DNA of 64,000 bases from Rhizobium sophorae (GTDB lineage Bacteria > Pseudomonadota > Alphaproteobacteria > Rhizobiales > Rhizobiaceae): contig NZ_JABFCN010000028.1 in assembly GCF_013087515.1 (NCBI RefSeq), positions 1 through 64,000 of the forward strand, read 5' to 3'. The notes beneath the pieces are model-generated. The model was given only the letters and a program-made list of their open reading frames with translations, was not told the origin of the DNA and made no database searches. Positions 17,912 to 25,731 of this stretch are shown here, piece by piece (the first letter of the stretch is position 1; each line of letters begins with the position of its first letter). Made by a program: the position numbers and the translations under genes.

Positions 17912-18982
17912 TCATGCGCCGGAGAGGCAAGCCTTCATGCTGCCGGCGATGCCGCGCATGAGGGTGAAGTAGAGATCGGGGCCGGCCTTCAGCGTCGCCG
18001 CTTCCGGATCGAGCACGCCTGACTTGGCTTTCGTGCCTTCGGTGACGACCTTGACGAGGCGCGGCTCGAACTGCGGTTCGGCAAAGACGCAGGTTGCGCC
18101 GAGTTCGCCGACCTTGCGGTGGATTTCAGAGACGCGCTCGGCGCCGGGAATAGTTTCCGGACTGACGGTGATCGAGCCGGCGACGCGGATGCCGTAGCGG
18201 TGCTCGAAATATTGGTAGGCGTCATGGAAGACAACGAAGGGCTTGTCCTTGACGGGGGCGACGGTGGCGGCAATCTCCTTGTCCAGCGCCGTCAGTCTAT
18301 CATCAAGCGCCTTGGCATTGGCCTGGTAGGTCAAGGCATTGGCGGGATCGGCGGCGACCAGCGTCGTGGTGATTACCGCGGCCATCGCCTTCGCATTCAT
18401 CGGATCGAGCCAGAGGTGCGTGTCGAAGGCGCCGTGCCCGTGGTCATGTTCTTCATGATCATCATGATGGGCGTGGCCGCCATCATGTCCGGGTTTGGTG
18501 GCATCGTGATCATGATCATGATCGTGATCATCGGCGGAGGCGCTGTCGTGGTCGGCGTCGTCATGCGACTCGAAGGCGCCGCCTTCGCGGAAGGGCAGCT
18601 TGGTCAGATCAGGCGCCTTGTCGAGCTCGACGACGCTGGCGTTCGAGCCTAGCGCCTCGAGCGGCTTTTCCAGGAAAGCCTCCAGGTTCGGGCCGACCCA
18701 GAAGACGACCTTCGCCTCCTGCAGGGCACGCGCGTTCGATGGCTTCATGCTGTAAGTATGCGGGGAGGCGGCGCCATCGACGATCAATTCAGGTTCGCCG
18801 ACACCCTGCATGATCGCCGAAACCAGCGAATGGATCGGCTTGATCGAGGTGACGACGACGGGCGCACCGGCTGCCTGCATGGTGCCGGAAAAGAGCAGGG
18901 TGGGGATCGCCAGGACCGGGATTGCGAGGGCCGGCATTCTGAGGGCCAAGATTTTGAGGGCAGGCCCCAAGGCGCGTTTCAT
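17912..18982 (-). CDS. znuA: zinc ABC transporter substrate-binding protein ZnuA
   Basis: 356 residues, cluster A-I (ZnuA) binding protein. After the signal peptide, the conserved opening VVVTSIKPIHSLVSAIM gives the first zinc His. The long His/Asp-rich loop (about residues 142-185, with HDHDHDHD and HHDDHEEHDHGHG) is typical of zinc rather than manganese members. The remaining ligands are in HLWLDPMNA and VFHDAYQYFEHRYG. The ATG at 18982 was used; the preceding TTG codon would add one Met. It is divergent from znuC across a region with two Zur-like boxes. Confidence 0.93.
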   Translation of the reverse strand: MKRALGPALKILALRMPALAIPVLAIPTLLFSGTMQAAGAPVVVTSIKPIHSLVSAIMQGVGEPELIVDGAASPHTYSMKPSNARALQEAKVVFWVGPNLEAFLEKPLEALGSNASVVELDKAPDLTKLPFREGGAFESHDDADHDSASADDHDHDHDHDATKPGHDGGHAHHDDHEEHDHGHGAFDTHLWLDPMNAKAMAAVITTTLVAADPANALTYQANAKALDDRLTALDKEIAATVAPVKDKPFVVFHDAYQYFEHRYGIRVAGSITVSPETIPGAERVSEIHRKVGELGATCVFAEPQFEPRLVKVVTEGTKAKSGVLDPEAATLKAGPDLYFTLMRGIAGSMKACLSGA

Positions 18983-19007
18983 CAATATGCTCCGCTTGAA
19001 TTGCAGT

Positions 19008-19046
19008 CGTTATGTTATTACATCAATTGCGTTATGCTATAACGTG
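19008..19046. promoter_or_regulatory. two probable Zur boxes between znuA and znuC
   Basis: Box 1 (19008-19026) reads CGTTATGTTATTACATCAA. Box 2 (19030-19044) reads CGTTATGCTATAACG, a near-perfect dyad. The 102-bp divergent interval serves both promoters, so Zur bound here could control znuA and znuCB-zur at once. Confidence 0.65.
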
Positions 19047-19084
19047 TGCAATAGCAGGACGCAACAGCACTTTCGGAAAATTTG

Positions 19085-20020
19085 ATGCTCTCTCCCGCAA
19101 AGACCCCCGCTGGTATCAGGGCCGAACCGCTGGTTTCGCTTGAAGATGTCGGCATTCTGCGCAACGGCCGCTGGCTGGTGCGGGGTGTCGATTTTTCCGT
19201 CTCGCGCGGCGAGATCGTCACGCTGATCGGGCCGAACGGCTCGGGCAAATCGACCAGCGCCAAGGCGGCGATCGGTGTGTTGAAGCCCGACGAGGGCAGG
19301 GTGGAGCGCAGGGCCGGCCTCAAGGTCGGCTATGTCCCGCAGAAGCTTACGATCGACTGGACCCTGCCGCTTTCGGTGCGCCGGCTGATGACGCTGACCG
19401 GACCGCTGCCGGAGCGCGACATGCTCTCGGCGCTCGAATCCGCTGGCATCGCTCACATGCTCGATGCCGAAGTGCAGCATCTTTCCGGTGGCGAATTCCA
19501 GCGGGCGCTGATGGCTCGCGCCATTGCCCGCAAGCCGGATCTGCTAGTGCTCGACGAGCCGGTGCAGGGGGTCGATTTCTCCGGCGAGATCGCCCTCTAC
19601 GACCTCATCAAGTCGATCCGCAATGCGACGGGCTGCGGCATCCTGCTGATCTCGCACGACCTGCATGTCGTCATGGCCGAGACCGACACCGTCATCTGCC
19701 TCAACGGACATGTCTGCTGCCGCGGCACGCCTGAATCCGTCAGCCGCAGCCCGGAATATGTGCGCCTGTTCGGCAGCCGGGCGGCGCAGACGCTGGCCGT
19801 CTACAGCCATCACCACGATCATACGCATCTGCCGGACGGTCGGGTGCAACATGCTGACGGCACGGTGACCGATCATTGCCACCCCGACGACGGCCATCAC
19901 GCGCATGACGGCAGCCATGCGCACGCACATGAGCATGGGCATGCCGGTCATGAACATGGTCACGATCATACCGACCATGCCCATCCGCACGCGCATGCAG
20001 CAGGAGAGCGCCATGTTTGA
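19085..20020 (+). CDS. znuC: zinc ABC transporter ATPase ZnuC with His-rich tail
   Basis: 311 residues. The ATPase core is complete: Walker A GPNGSGKSTSAKA, signature LSGGEFQRALMARA, Walker B LLVLDEPVQGVD, H-loop LLISHDLHVVM. After about residue 240 comes a tail of roughly 70 residues dominated by His, Asp and Gly (HHHDHTHLPDG, then HAHAHEHGHAGHEHGHDH). Most ZnuC proteins stop near 250 residues, so the tail is an extension, probably a cytosolic zinc sensor or buffer. Start at ATG 19085; the TTG before it would add one residue. Confidence 0.92.
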   Translation: MLSPAKTPAGIRAEPLVSLEDVGILRNGRWLVRGVDFSVSRGEIVTLIGPNGSGKSTSAKAAIGVLKPDEGRVERRAGLKVGYVPQKLTIDWTLPLSVRRLMTLTGPLPERDMLSALESAGIAHMLDAEVQHLSGGEFQRALMARAIARKPDLLVLDEPVQGVDFSGEIALYDLIKSIRNATGCGILLISHDLHVVMAETDTVICLNGHVCCRGTPESVSRSPEYVRLFGSRAAQTLAVYSHHHDHTHLPDGRVQHADGTVTDHCHPDDGHHAHDGSHAHAHEHGHAGHEHGHDHTDHAHPHAHAAGERHV

Positions 20021-20828
20021 CGATTTCTTCGTGCGTGCCATCCTTGCCGGCGTCGGCCTGGCGGTGACGACGGGGCCGCTCGGCTGCTTCATCATCTGGC
20101 GGCGCATGGCTTATTTCGGCGATACAATCGCTCATTCGGCGCTGCTGGGCGTCGCACTGTCGCTGCTCTTCGAACTCAACCTGACATTGGCCGTCTTTGC
20201 CGTCGCCGCCCTTGTGTCGGTGCTGCTGCTCTTCCTGCAGAAGCGCCAGGCGCTGTCTGCCGATGCGCTCCTCGGCATCCTCTCGCATGCGACATTGGCG
20301 ATCGGCCTCGTCATGGTCGCCTTCATGAGCTGGGTGCGGATCGACCTCATCGCCTTCCTGTTCGGCGATATCCTTGCCGTTTCCACCACCGACATCGCGC
20401 TGATCTGGGGCGGCGGGCTGTTCGTGCTCGTGGCAATGGCCTGGCTCTGGCGGCCGCTCTTGGCTGCGACCGTCAATGCCGAGCTCGCCGAGGCCGAGGG
20501 GCTGAGGCCCGAGCGGGCGCGGCTGTTCTTCATGCTGCTGATGGCCGTCGTCATTGCCATTGCCATGAAGATCGTCGGCATCATGCTGATCACCTCGCTG
20601 CTGATCATTCCGGCGGCTGCGGCGCGGCGCTTCTCGCCGACGCCGGAGATCATGGCGGTGCTCGCCTCGCTGATCGGGGCGGCGGCCGTCGTCGGCGGGC
20701 TGTTCGGCTCGCTCACCTACGACACGCCCTCCGGCCCCTCGATCGTCGTGGCAGCGCTGATCCTCTTCATTCTCAGCCTGCTTCCCGTCAGGCGCCACCG
20801 CGCGGTCATGCAAGGAAAAGGCTCATGA
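20013..20828 (+). CDS. znuB: zinc ABC transporter permease ZnuB
   Basis: 271-residue membrane protein of the ABC-3 family with about eight hydrophobic segments. Typical motifs are GPLGCFIIWRRMAYFGDTIAHSALLGVAL and the ATPase-contact region near MKIVGIMLITSLLIIPAAAARR. The ATG at 20013 has AGGAG at 20002 and overlaps znuC by 8 bp. An upstream in-frame start would only read the His-rich znuC tail in another frame, so it was rejected. Confidence 0.92.
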   Translation: MFDDFFVRAILAGVGLAVTTGPLGCFIIWRRMAYFGDTIAHSALLGVALSLLFELNLTLAVFAVAALVSVLLLFLQKRQALSADALLGILSHATLAIGLVMVAFMSWVRIDLIAFLFGDILAVSTTDIALIWGGGLFVLVAMAWLWRPLLAATVNAELAEAEGLRPERARLFFMLLMAVVIAIAMKIVGIMLITSLLIIPAAAARRFSPTPEIMAVLASLIGAAAVVGGLFGSLTYDTPSGPSIVVAALILFILSLLPVRRHRAVMQGKGS

Positions 20829-21223
20829 CGACACCGCAATTGACCAAGAACCAGTCGCTGGTCTTCGACGTGCTTGAAAAGGCCGAAGGGCCGCTCAGCG
20901 CCTACACCATCCTCGACAAGCTGCGCGACCACGGTTTTCGCGCGCCGCTGCAGGTCTACCGGGCGCTGGAGAAGCTGCTCGAATATGGCGTGGTGCACCG
21001 GCTCGAAAGCATCAACTCCTTCGTCGCCTGCGCCCATCCGGGCGACGATTGCCACAGCCACGGCATCGTCGCCTTCGCCATCTGCGAAAGCTGCGGCCAG
21101 GTGACGGAGTTCCACGACCACGAGGTCGACCACCGATTGATGGAGTGGGTGCGCGGGCAGAAGTTCAAGCCTGAAAAGACGACGATCGAGATCCGCGGAT
21201 TGTGCGAGGCCTGCGCGGCGTAA
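20825..21223 (+). CDS. zur: Fur-family zinc regulator Zur
   Basis: 132 residues. N-terminal winged helix (LTKNQSLVFDVLEKAEGPLSAY), then the regulatory metal site HPGDDCHSHGIVAFAICESCGQV with CxxC, followed by FHDHEVDH and a second pair LCEAC at the end. This two-CxxC layout is that of Zur with a structural zinc. The start overlaps the znuB stop as ATGA, so zur is the last gene of znuCB-zur and probably autoregulated through the boxes upstream of znuC. Confidence 0.92.
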   Translation: MTTPQLTKNQSLVFDVLEKAEGPLSAYTILDKLRDHGFRAPLQVYRALEKLLEYGVVHRLESINSFVACAHPGDDCHSHGIVAFAICESCGQVTEFHDHEVDHRLMEWVRGQKFKPEKTTIEIRGLCEACAA

Positions 21224-21389
21224 GCTTCGTTTGCGTTCGCTACGCGATCGCCTCGCGCTCACCGAAAGGCTCGTCGTCATCAAAGTCGCGGGGGCCGATT
21301 TGGTTGTTCTGCCTTTCTTCGCCTTCTTCCGTTCTTATGATAGCGCATTCCGCTTTCTTTGCCTGAGAATCCAAGCCAGGGGCGATCGC

Positions 21390-21806
21390 GTGTCGAAAAC
21401 CGAACTCGCGGATATATACCGCGGCTACATCGCCTGCTTGAACAGGCAGGACTGGCCCAATCTCGGGCAGTTCGTCAGCGACGATGCGGTTCATAACGGC
21501 CGGCGGCTCGGGCTGCCGGGTTACGTCGCCATGCTCGAGCGGGACTTCGATGAGATTCCCGATCTCTATTTCAATGTGCTGATGCTGCTTTGCGATCCGC
21601 CATACATCGCCTGCCGGCTCGGCTTCGATTGCAGGCCGAAGGCAAAATTCCTTGGCCTCGATGTGAACGGCAGGCGCCTTTCCTTCACCGAGAACGTCAT
21701 CTATGAATTTCGCGGCGGCAAGATCGTCGAGGTCTGGTCGGTCATCGATAAAGTGGCAATCGAAGCCCAGCTTCAAGGTGGGCAGAGGCCCAACGAGATG
21801 GAATGA
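21390..21806 (+). CDS. SnoaL-like/ester cyclase family protein
   Basis: 138 residues of the NTF2-like fold: DIYRGYIACLNRQDWPNLG, GYVAMLERDFDEIPDLYF, FTENVIYEFRGGKIVEVWSVIDK. Such proteins are annotated as polyketide cyclase or ester cyclase, but most have no known substrate. The GTG at 21390 with AGGGG upstream was chosen because residues before it are not family-like. The last codons overlap the next start as ATGA. Confidence 0.72.
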   Translation: MSKTELADIYRGYIACLNRQDWPNLGQFVSDDAVHNGRRLGLPGYVAMLERDFDEIPDLYFNVLMLLCDPPYIACRLGFDCRPKAKFLGLDVNGRRLSFTENVIYEFRGGKIVEVWSVIDKVAIEAQLQGGQRPNEME

Positions 21807-22624
21807 TTGGCGTATTCGATGCAGAGAGCCTTGTCCCTCGTGACAAGCACGACATTGCCGCTCTTTTTGGTATCGAGAGCGCTGGTTATCCTGCGATCGC
21901 TCCGATCCTGGATGACTTGCTGGCGTGGACCGCGGACGGCAACTGGCCTATTGCCCAACCCCTGGCTCGTTTTCTAGTCACACTTGGAATGCCAATTGTT
22001 GATCCGCTGTTGCGCGTTCTCCGAGGAAAGGACTCCTCTCAAAAGTATTTCTGCTTTCAACTGATTGTCGAAAAACTGTCGGTCGAAGTTCTTCGAGCGC
22101 TTGAGAACGACCTCCAGAGGCTGGTAGATCGACCGAGCAAGACGGACCAGTTGGAAGGGGTGGACGAGTTGGCCCGTGAAGCGCTGCAGCTTGCATTCAT
22201 AGCGTCTGGCAGCGCTTTTGATCAGATGATGGCGACGCGCTCGCCGAAGGGCGTATCGTCGTCGAAATTCCGGGTGCCGATCCGATCGCCTTCGCCTGAC
22301 AAGACCGGCTGTTGCGCCTGTTCGCCGGCCTCTTCCCGGTCGTCCGATGCAGCATGCCCGTGCCGCTTTTGCGGATGCTCCTCGTTTTCGACGATCAGAT
22401 CCGCGTGCGGGATGAGACTGTTTGCGGCCTCCTTCTCCACGGCCTTCTTCGTTGCCAGCTGGTCGGCGGTGATCTGCGACTGGCGGGCGGCGACCCAGGC
22501 ATTGTCTGGTTCGGAGCCGATCGAGGTGCTGGTGCCGACCTTCGTGGGCTCGGACCCAGCGGTGGCGGAGATGGGGTTGATCGCGTCGACCATGAGATTC
22601 TCCTGGTGGAACAGGATGATTTAG
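21803..22624 (+). CDS. DUF5071-like protein with an antisense read-through tail
   Basis: The 273-codon frame has a believable first 130 residues: DIAALFGIESAGYPAIAPIL, LVTLGMPIVDPLLRVLRG and VDELAREALQ, which look like DUF5071 (usually about 120-150 residues). From about 22215 onward it runs opposite to a real minus-strand gene (22222-22593) and becomes Ser/Arg/Cys-rich noise. An ancestral stop was probably lost. A TAG in the next frame at 22199-22201 and a 9-bp hairpin with T4 (22179-22219) mark where the gene should end. The start overlaps the SnoaL-like stop by 4 bp. Confidence 0.55.
   Translation: MIGVFDAESLVPRDKHDIAALFGIESAGYPAIAPILDDLLAWTADGNWPIAQPLARFLVTLGMPIVDPLLRVLRGKDSSQKYFCFQLIVEKLSVEVLRALENDLQRLVDRPSKTDQLEGVDELAREALQLAFIASGSAFDQMMATRSPKGVSSSKFRVPIRSPSPDKTGCCACSPASSRSSDAACPCRFCGCSSFSTIRSACGMRLFAASFSTAFFVASWSAVICDWRAATQALSGSEPIEVLVPTFVGSDPAVAEMGLIASTMRFSWWNRMI
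22179..22219 (+). terminator. hairpin with T-run inside the DUF5071 frame
   Basis: AAGCGCTGC and GCAGCGCTT pair across a 21-base loop and are followed by T residues. It sits exactly between the DUF5071-like domain and the convergent gene, as a terminator would. Confidence 0.45.
22222..22593 (-). CDS. hypothetical hydrophilic protein
   Basis: 123 residues starting MVDAINPISATAGSEPTKVG, ending DDDTPFGERVAII. Rich in Ala, Glu, Gln and Asp with a possible coiled segment (QLATKKAVEKEAAN), no signal peptide or membrane span. CAGGAG lies 6 bases before the ATG. It resembles small rhizobial hypotheticals of no known function. The whole gene lies antisense within the over-long DUF5071 frame; the Glu/Asp/Lys-containing composition favours this strand as coding. 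Confidence 0.65.
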   Translation of the reverse strand: MVDAINPISATAGSEPTKVGTSTSIGSEPDNAWVAARQSQITADQLATKKAVEKEAANSLIPHADLIVENEEHPQKRHGHAASDDREEAGEQAQQPVLSGEGDRIGTRNFDDDTPFGERVAII

Positions 22625-22718
22625 GCCTGATCGGTCTAAAACCAGAATCCTGTTCTAAATTAAAGAGTTAGAGCATGATGTCATCCGAAAACCGCTTGCA
22701 CTTTTCGGCATCATGCTC
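22609..22718 (+). repeat. RIME-like intergenic repeat, copy A
   Basis: Two consecutive palindromes: GAACAGGATGATTTAGGCC...TCCTGTTC, then GAGCATGATGTCATCCG...CGGCATCATGCTC. Near-identical copies lie at 36416-36526 and, inverted, 46831-46940. Size and double-palindrome design match the Rhizobium intergenic mosaic element. Confidence 0.85.
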
Positions 22719-22830
22719 ATGGCGAACCGGCGAACCAGCCGCCCGCTTTCCGGGATGAAAACGGCGCGGTCTTCGGGCCAATCAGGGAGACATATCGAGC
22801 CCGCGCCGAAAAACACAAGGGGACATTGAC

Positions 22831-22926
22831 GTGACTACCACCTCGGACAATGACGAAATCGGTAGCAGGTTGCGGGAAATTCGACGAAGAATTGTGTGCG
22901 CAAGGGGGTGCTCGACGCGTGGTTAA
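22831..22926 (+). pseudogene. possible N-terminal relic of an XRE-type regulator
   Basis: A GTG with AAGGGG upstream opens a 31-codon frame (VTTTSDNDEIGSRLREIRRR, then a short non-matching end). EIGSRLREIRRR is the standard first helix of Cro/CI-type regulators. No helix-turn-helix follows in any frame I could read. It may be a truncated gene or chance. Confidence 0.25.
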
Positions 22927-22935
22927 TGTAAGAAT

Positions 22936-22962
22936 CGGAAACACTTTGTGACTAAGTGTCTC
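22936..22962. promoter_or_regulatory. near-perfect dyad
   Basis: GGAAACACTT and AAGTGTCTCC flank TGTGACT, arms of 10 bp with one mismatch. It lies about 70 bp before the gene at 23035 and just after the XRE-like relic, so it could be an old operator. Confidence 0.35.
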
Positions 22963-23034
22963 CAAAAGCAGCGTTTTTTGACTTGCTGCGCGCGAAGACA
23001 TGACGGATATTGTTTAAACGTTGAGGAAGCCGTC

Positions 23035-23436
23035 ATGATTAGAATGATTGAAAACCCTGCCGAACTGGCTGGCGAAGATATCACCGGCAAATATATTCTC
23101 CGGAGGCTGAACTATCACTGGTTCGCCTACGGCAAGGCGGCTATCGTAACCGCCTGCAAGGGAACGATCCTGCAGCTTGAGCGGGAAGAGACGGTCTATT
23201 CCGAGCGTTGGGGACGTCGCGCCTATACGGGCACCGGAAGACGCTATCCCGGCGGTATCTGTCCGATTTCTGCGGTCGCCTGCGTTTGCGATACGCCCGA
23301 CGATGTCAATGCCGTCATTCAGCTGGATGTCGAAGCGCAGGACGAATTCTATCAGCTGATCGCCAAGGCGGAAGCGAGGGTTCAGGCGCTTGCCTCATCC
23401 TCACGAAACAGCCAATTTCTCGAAGCCGCCGAGTAA
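23035..23436 (+). CDS. hypothetical protein
   Basis: 133 residues from MIRMIENPAELAGEDITGKY. Middle part YAYTGTGRRYPGGICPISAVAC-like (positions about 68-88) holds three Cys; the C-terminus DVEAQDEFYQLIAKAEARV is helical. The ATG at 23035 has GAGGAAG 6-12 bases upstream; a longer frame would add 29 residues through the AT-poor leader and is less likely. Looks like a conserved rhizobial cytosolic protein; I cannot assign a function. Confidence 0.65.
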   Translation: MIRMIENPAELAGEDITGKYILRRLNYHWFAYGKAAIVTACKGTILQLEREETVYSERWGRRAYTGTGRRYPGGICPISAVACVCDTPDDVNAVIQLDVEAQDEFYQLIAKAEARVQALASSSRNSQFLEAAE

Positions 23437-23465
23437 GGCGATTTTTTCAATGAAATCCGCCATGT

Positions 23466-23508
23466 GCAGCGTCCTTCTGCGCGTCTAAAAGGACGCGCGG
23501 CGTTGTAA
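23466..23508. repeat. short palindromic intergenic element
   Basis: GCGTCCTT (23469-23476) and AAGGACGC (23489-23496) pair, with further partial pairing of CAGC/GCGTTG outside and CGCGTC/GACGCG in register shift. This GCGTCC-type palindrome resembles small intergenic repeats common in rhizobia, and could also act as a weak terminator of the upstream gene. Confidence 0.5.
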
Positions 23509-23525
23509 TGGAACGGAGAGCGATC

Positions 23526-24233
23526 ATGACGCAGCGGGACATCCGGCCCGGTCACTCATTCGCCGCGGCACCATCGCTTGGATCGCTCGCCATCACCATT
23601 GCCGTCATGTTTGACGCGCTGTTTGGGCCCGCCGGCACGCTCGATTGGCCGCGCGGCTGGATTTTTCTCGGCCTGTTCCTTGTGCTGACCGTTGTCGCAA
23701 TCATCTGGATCTGGCGGACGAATCCGGAGCTGTTTGCGGCGCGTAGCCGATACCAGAAGGGTACCAAATCCTGGGACGCCGTGGTGGCGACGCTGACGAT
23801 CATTCTCTTTGCCGCCATTCTTCCGGTCGGCGCATTCGACGACGGACGGTTCCACTGGGCGCCGCAGCCCGATTGGGTCGTGTTTATCGGCTATCTCCTG
23901 ATGACATCAGGTTATCTCGGCCTGACCTGGGCGCAATCGGTCAACCGGCATTTCGAACCGACCGTGCGCATTCAAACCGACCGCGACCACAAGGTGATCG
24001 ACACCGGACCCTACGCCGTAATCCGCCATCCCGGATACGCAACCGCCATCGTGCTCAGCGCCGGCATGGCGCTGTCGCTTGGATCGCTCTACGCGCTGAT
24101 CCCCGCCGGCCTGCTCGTCGTCGTCCTCTTCGGCCGCACACTCGGCGAGGAAGCCGAACTGCGCGAGGGCCTCGAAGGCTATGCGGACTATATGGCGCGT
24201 GTGCGCTGGCGGTGGATTCCGGGCGTGTGGTGA
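23526..24233 (+). CDS. isoprenylcysteine methyltransferase-like (ICMT/PEMT) membrane protein
   Basis: 235 residues with five or six hydrophobic segments. The C-terminal half has the ICMT/PEMT signature: VIDTGPYAVIRHPGYATAIV, with HPxY, then GRTLGEEAELREGLEGYADYM and RWRWIPGVW. Members transfer methyl groups from S-adenosylmethionine to membrane-associated acceptors; bacterial substrates are mostly unknown. The ATG at 23526 was preferred because GGAGAG precedes it; another ATG 18 bases upstream is in frame. Confidence 0.75.
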   Translation: MTQRDIRPGHSFAAAPSLGSLAITIAVMFDALFGPAGTLDWPRGWIFLGLFLVLTVVAIIWIWRTNPELFAARSRYQKGTKSWDAVVATLTIILFAAILPVGAFDDGRFHWAPQPDWVVFIGYLLMTSGYLGLTWAQSVNRHFEPTVRIQTDRDHKVIDTGPYAVIRHPGYATAIVLSAGMALSLGSLYALIPAGLLVVVLFGRTLGEEAELREGLEGYADYMARVRWRWIPGVW

Positions 24234-24273
24234 GCGGAGTGGATGCTTCGCCACCCGCCGCTGCGTTACCCAA

Positions 24274-24804
24274 TCACCCGATCTGCCTGAGATCCCTGGC
24301 GAAGCGTTGCCAGTTGGCGACGTAGTTTTCTGCCGAGCGACGGATGGCTTCGATTGCCGCCTCGTCGAGCCCGCGCACTGCGCGGGCAGGTGCGCCGACG
24401 ATCAGGGAGTTGTCGGGGAATTCCTTGCCCTCCGTAACCAGCGCATTGGCGCCGACGAGGCAGTTGTTGCCGATCTTCGCACCATTGAGGATGGTCGCGC
24501 CCATGCCGATCAGCGTGTTGTCGCCGATGGTGCAGCCGTGAAGGATGGCGTGATGACCGATGGTGCAGCCGTTTCCGATCGTCAGCGGGAAGCCCATGTC
24601 CGTATGGGCCATCACGCCTTCCTGGATGTTGGTGCTTTCGCCGACGCTGATCGGCTCGTTATCGCCACGCAGCACGGCGCCGAACCAGATGCCGACATTC
24701 TCGCCGAGTTCGATCTGGCCGATGATGTTGGCATCCGGGGCGATCCAATAGAGGCCGGCGGCGGGCAGGTTCGGCGTCGATCCGCCAAGCGCGTAGACAG
24801 GCAT
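24274..24804 (-). CDS. gamma-carbonic anhydrase family protein
   Basis: 176-residue left-handed beta-helix protein with hexapeptide repeats (IGQIELGENVGIWFGAVLRG, IGNGCTIGHHAILHGCTIGD, IGMGATILNGAKIG). The three zinc His of the family are recognisable (AHTDMG, GHHAILHG). Homologues include PaaY and Cam-like carbonic anhydrases. GGAGAG lies upstream of the ATG. It is 10 bp downstream of the fumarylacetoacetate hydrolase-family gene, so they are one operon. Confidence 0.88.
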   Translation of the reverse strand: MPVYALGGSTPNLPAAGLYWIAPDANIIGQIELGENVGIWFGAVLRGDNEPISVGESTNIQEGVMAHTDMGFPLTIGNGCTIGHHAILHGCTIGDNTLIGMGATILNGAKIGNNCLVGANALVTEGKEFPDNSLIVGAPARAVRGLDEAAIEAIRRSAENYVANWQRFARDLRQIG

Positions 24805-24814
24805 TGCTCTCTCC

Positions 24815-25510
24815 TCAGACGACCTCGACCGATAGGGTGGCGACGCCGTCGATGCCGCAATTGATGCGATCGCCCCTGGCCACCGCGCCGACGCCGGCGG
24901 GCGTGCCCGTCATGATGATATCGCCGGGTGCGAGAGTGAAGAGCTTCGACAGTTCGGCGATGATCTCCGGTACCTTCCAGATCATCTGGTTGAGATCGCC
25001 GTCCTGCATGCGCTTGCCGTTCTGTTCCAGCCAGATCCTGCCTTCCGCGGGGTGGCCGAGGCGGCTTGCCGGAACGATTAGGGAGATAGGGGCGGAATGT
25101 TCGAAGGCCTTGCCAACCTCCCAGGGACGACCAAGCTTCTTTGCCTCGCCCTGGAGGTCGCGGCGGGTGAAATCGATGCCGACGGCGTAGCCATAGACGC
25201 AGTCGAGCGCGTCCGCGGCCTCGATGTTTGCGCCGCCTGATTTCAGCGCCAGCACGCATTCGACTTCGTAATGTACGTCATTCGACAGCGACGGATAGGG
25301 AAAGGCCTTGCCCGCCGGCAGCAGGTTATCGGCATTCTTCTGGAAGAAGAAGGGCGGCTCGCGACTGGGATCATGGCCCATCTCGATCGCATGGTCGGCA
25401 TAGTTGCGCCCGACGCAATAGACGCGGCGCACCGGAAAACGCTCGGCGCTGCCGTCCACCGGCAGCAGTACCGGTGCTGGACGCGGAATGACGGTGGCGG
25501 GATGGGGCAT
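24815..25510 (-). CDS. fumarylacetoacetate hydrolase family protein
   Basis: 231 residues of the FAH C-terminal-like fold: RRVYCVGRNYADHAIEMG, PPFFFQKNADNLLPAG, then the metal-binding EVECVLALKSGG and GYAVGIDFTRRDLQ, and GDIIMTGTPAGVGAV. Members act as acylpyruvate hydrolases, oxaloacetate decarboxylases or 2-keto-acid hydratases; the exact substrate is not deducible here. It is first in a two-gene unit with the gamma-carbonic anhydrase homologue, an association that would fit release of CO2 or handling of small carbonyl acids (inference). Confidence 0.88.
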   Translation of the reverse strand: MPHPATVIPRPAPVLLPVDGSAERFPVRRVYCVGRNYADHAIEMGHDPSREPPFFFQKNADNLLPAGKAFPYPSLSNDVHYEVECVLALKSGGANIEAADALDCVYGYAVGIDFTRRDLQGEAKKLGRPWEVGKAFEHSAPISLIVPASRLGHPAEGRIWLEQNGKRMQDGDLNQMIWKVPEIIAELSKLFTLAPGDIIMTGTPAGVGAVARGDRINCGIDGVATLSVEVV

Positions 25511-25633
25511 TGGCGGGTTCTTCCTGTTTCGAGTCTTGCTTTGCGGGTCATCTTAGACGGAAATCGGCGCGTCGGGGAAGCTTCCTTGGCCGGCGCATTG
25601 ACGCTATCACTATCCAGCGGTATCGTTACCGCC

Positions 25634-25702
25634 ATGAGCAGGACTCTTGCAGTTTCGACGACGTCTACGACCACCGCATCGCGGTGGGTGGTAGACGCGT
25701 GA
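25634..25702 (+). CDS. possible leader peptide upstream of an attenuator-like hairpin
   Basis: A 22-codon ATG frame with six Thr (ACT, ACG, ACG, ACG, ACC, ACC), three Val and four Ser, starting MSRTLAVSTTSTTT and ending at TGA 25700-25702. An inverted repeat (ACCACCGC/GCGGTGG) lies inside it and a terminator-type hairpin 30 bases beyond. No strong ribosome site is seen. It is either a leader peptide or a chance open frame. Confidence 0.35.
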   Translation: MSRTLAVSTTSTTTASRWVVDA

Positions 25703-25731
25703 ACTGAATTCCGTTCATTGCTGCTAAGACC

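Noticed and set aside
19740..20813. 357-codon minus-strand frame over znuC/znuB
   Set aside because: His/Asp/Gln-rich antisense of the His-rich tail and permease; no family features.
22948..23034. Upstream extension of the hypothetical gene at 23035
   Set aside because: The extra residues are not protein-like, while a good ribosome site precedes the inner ATG.
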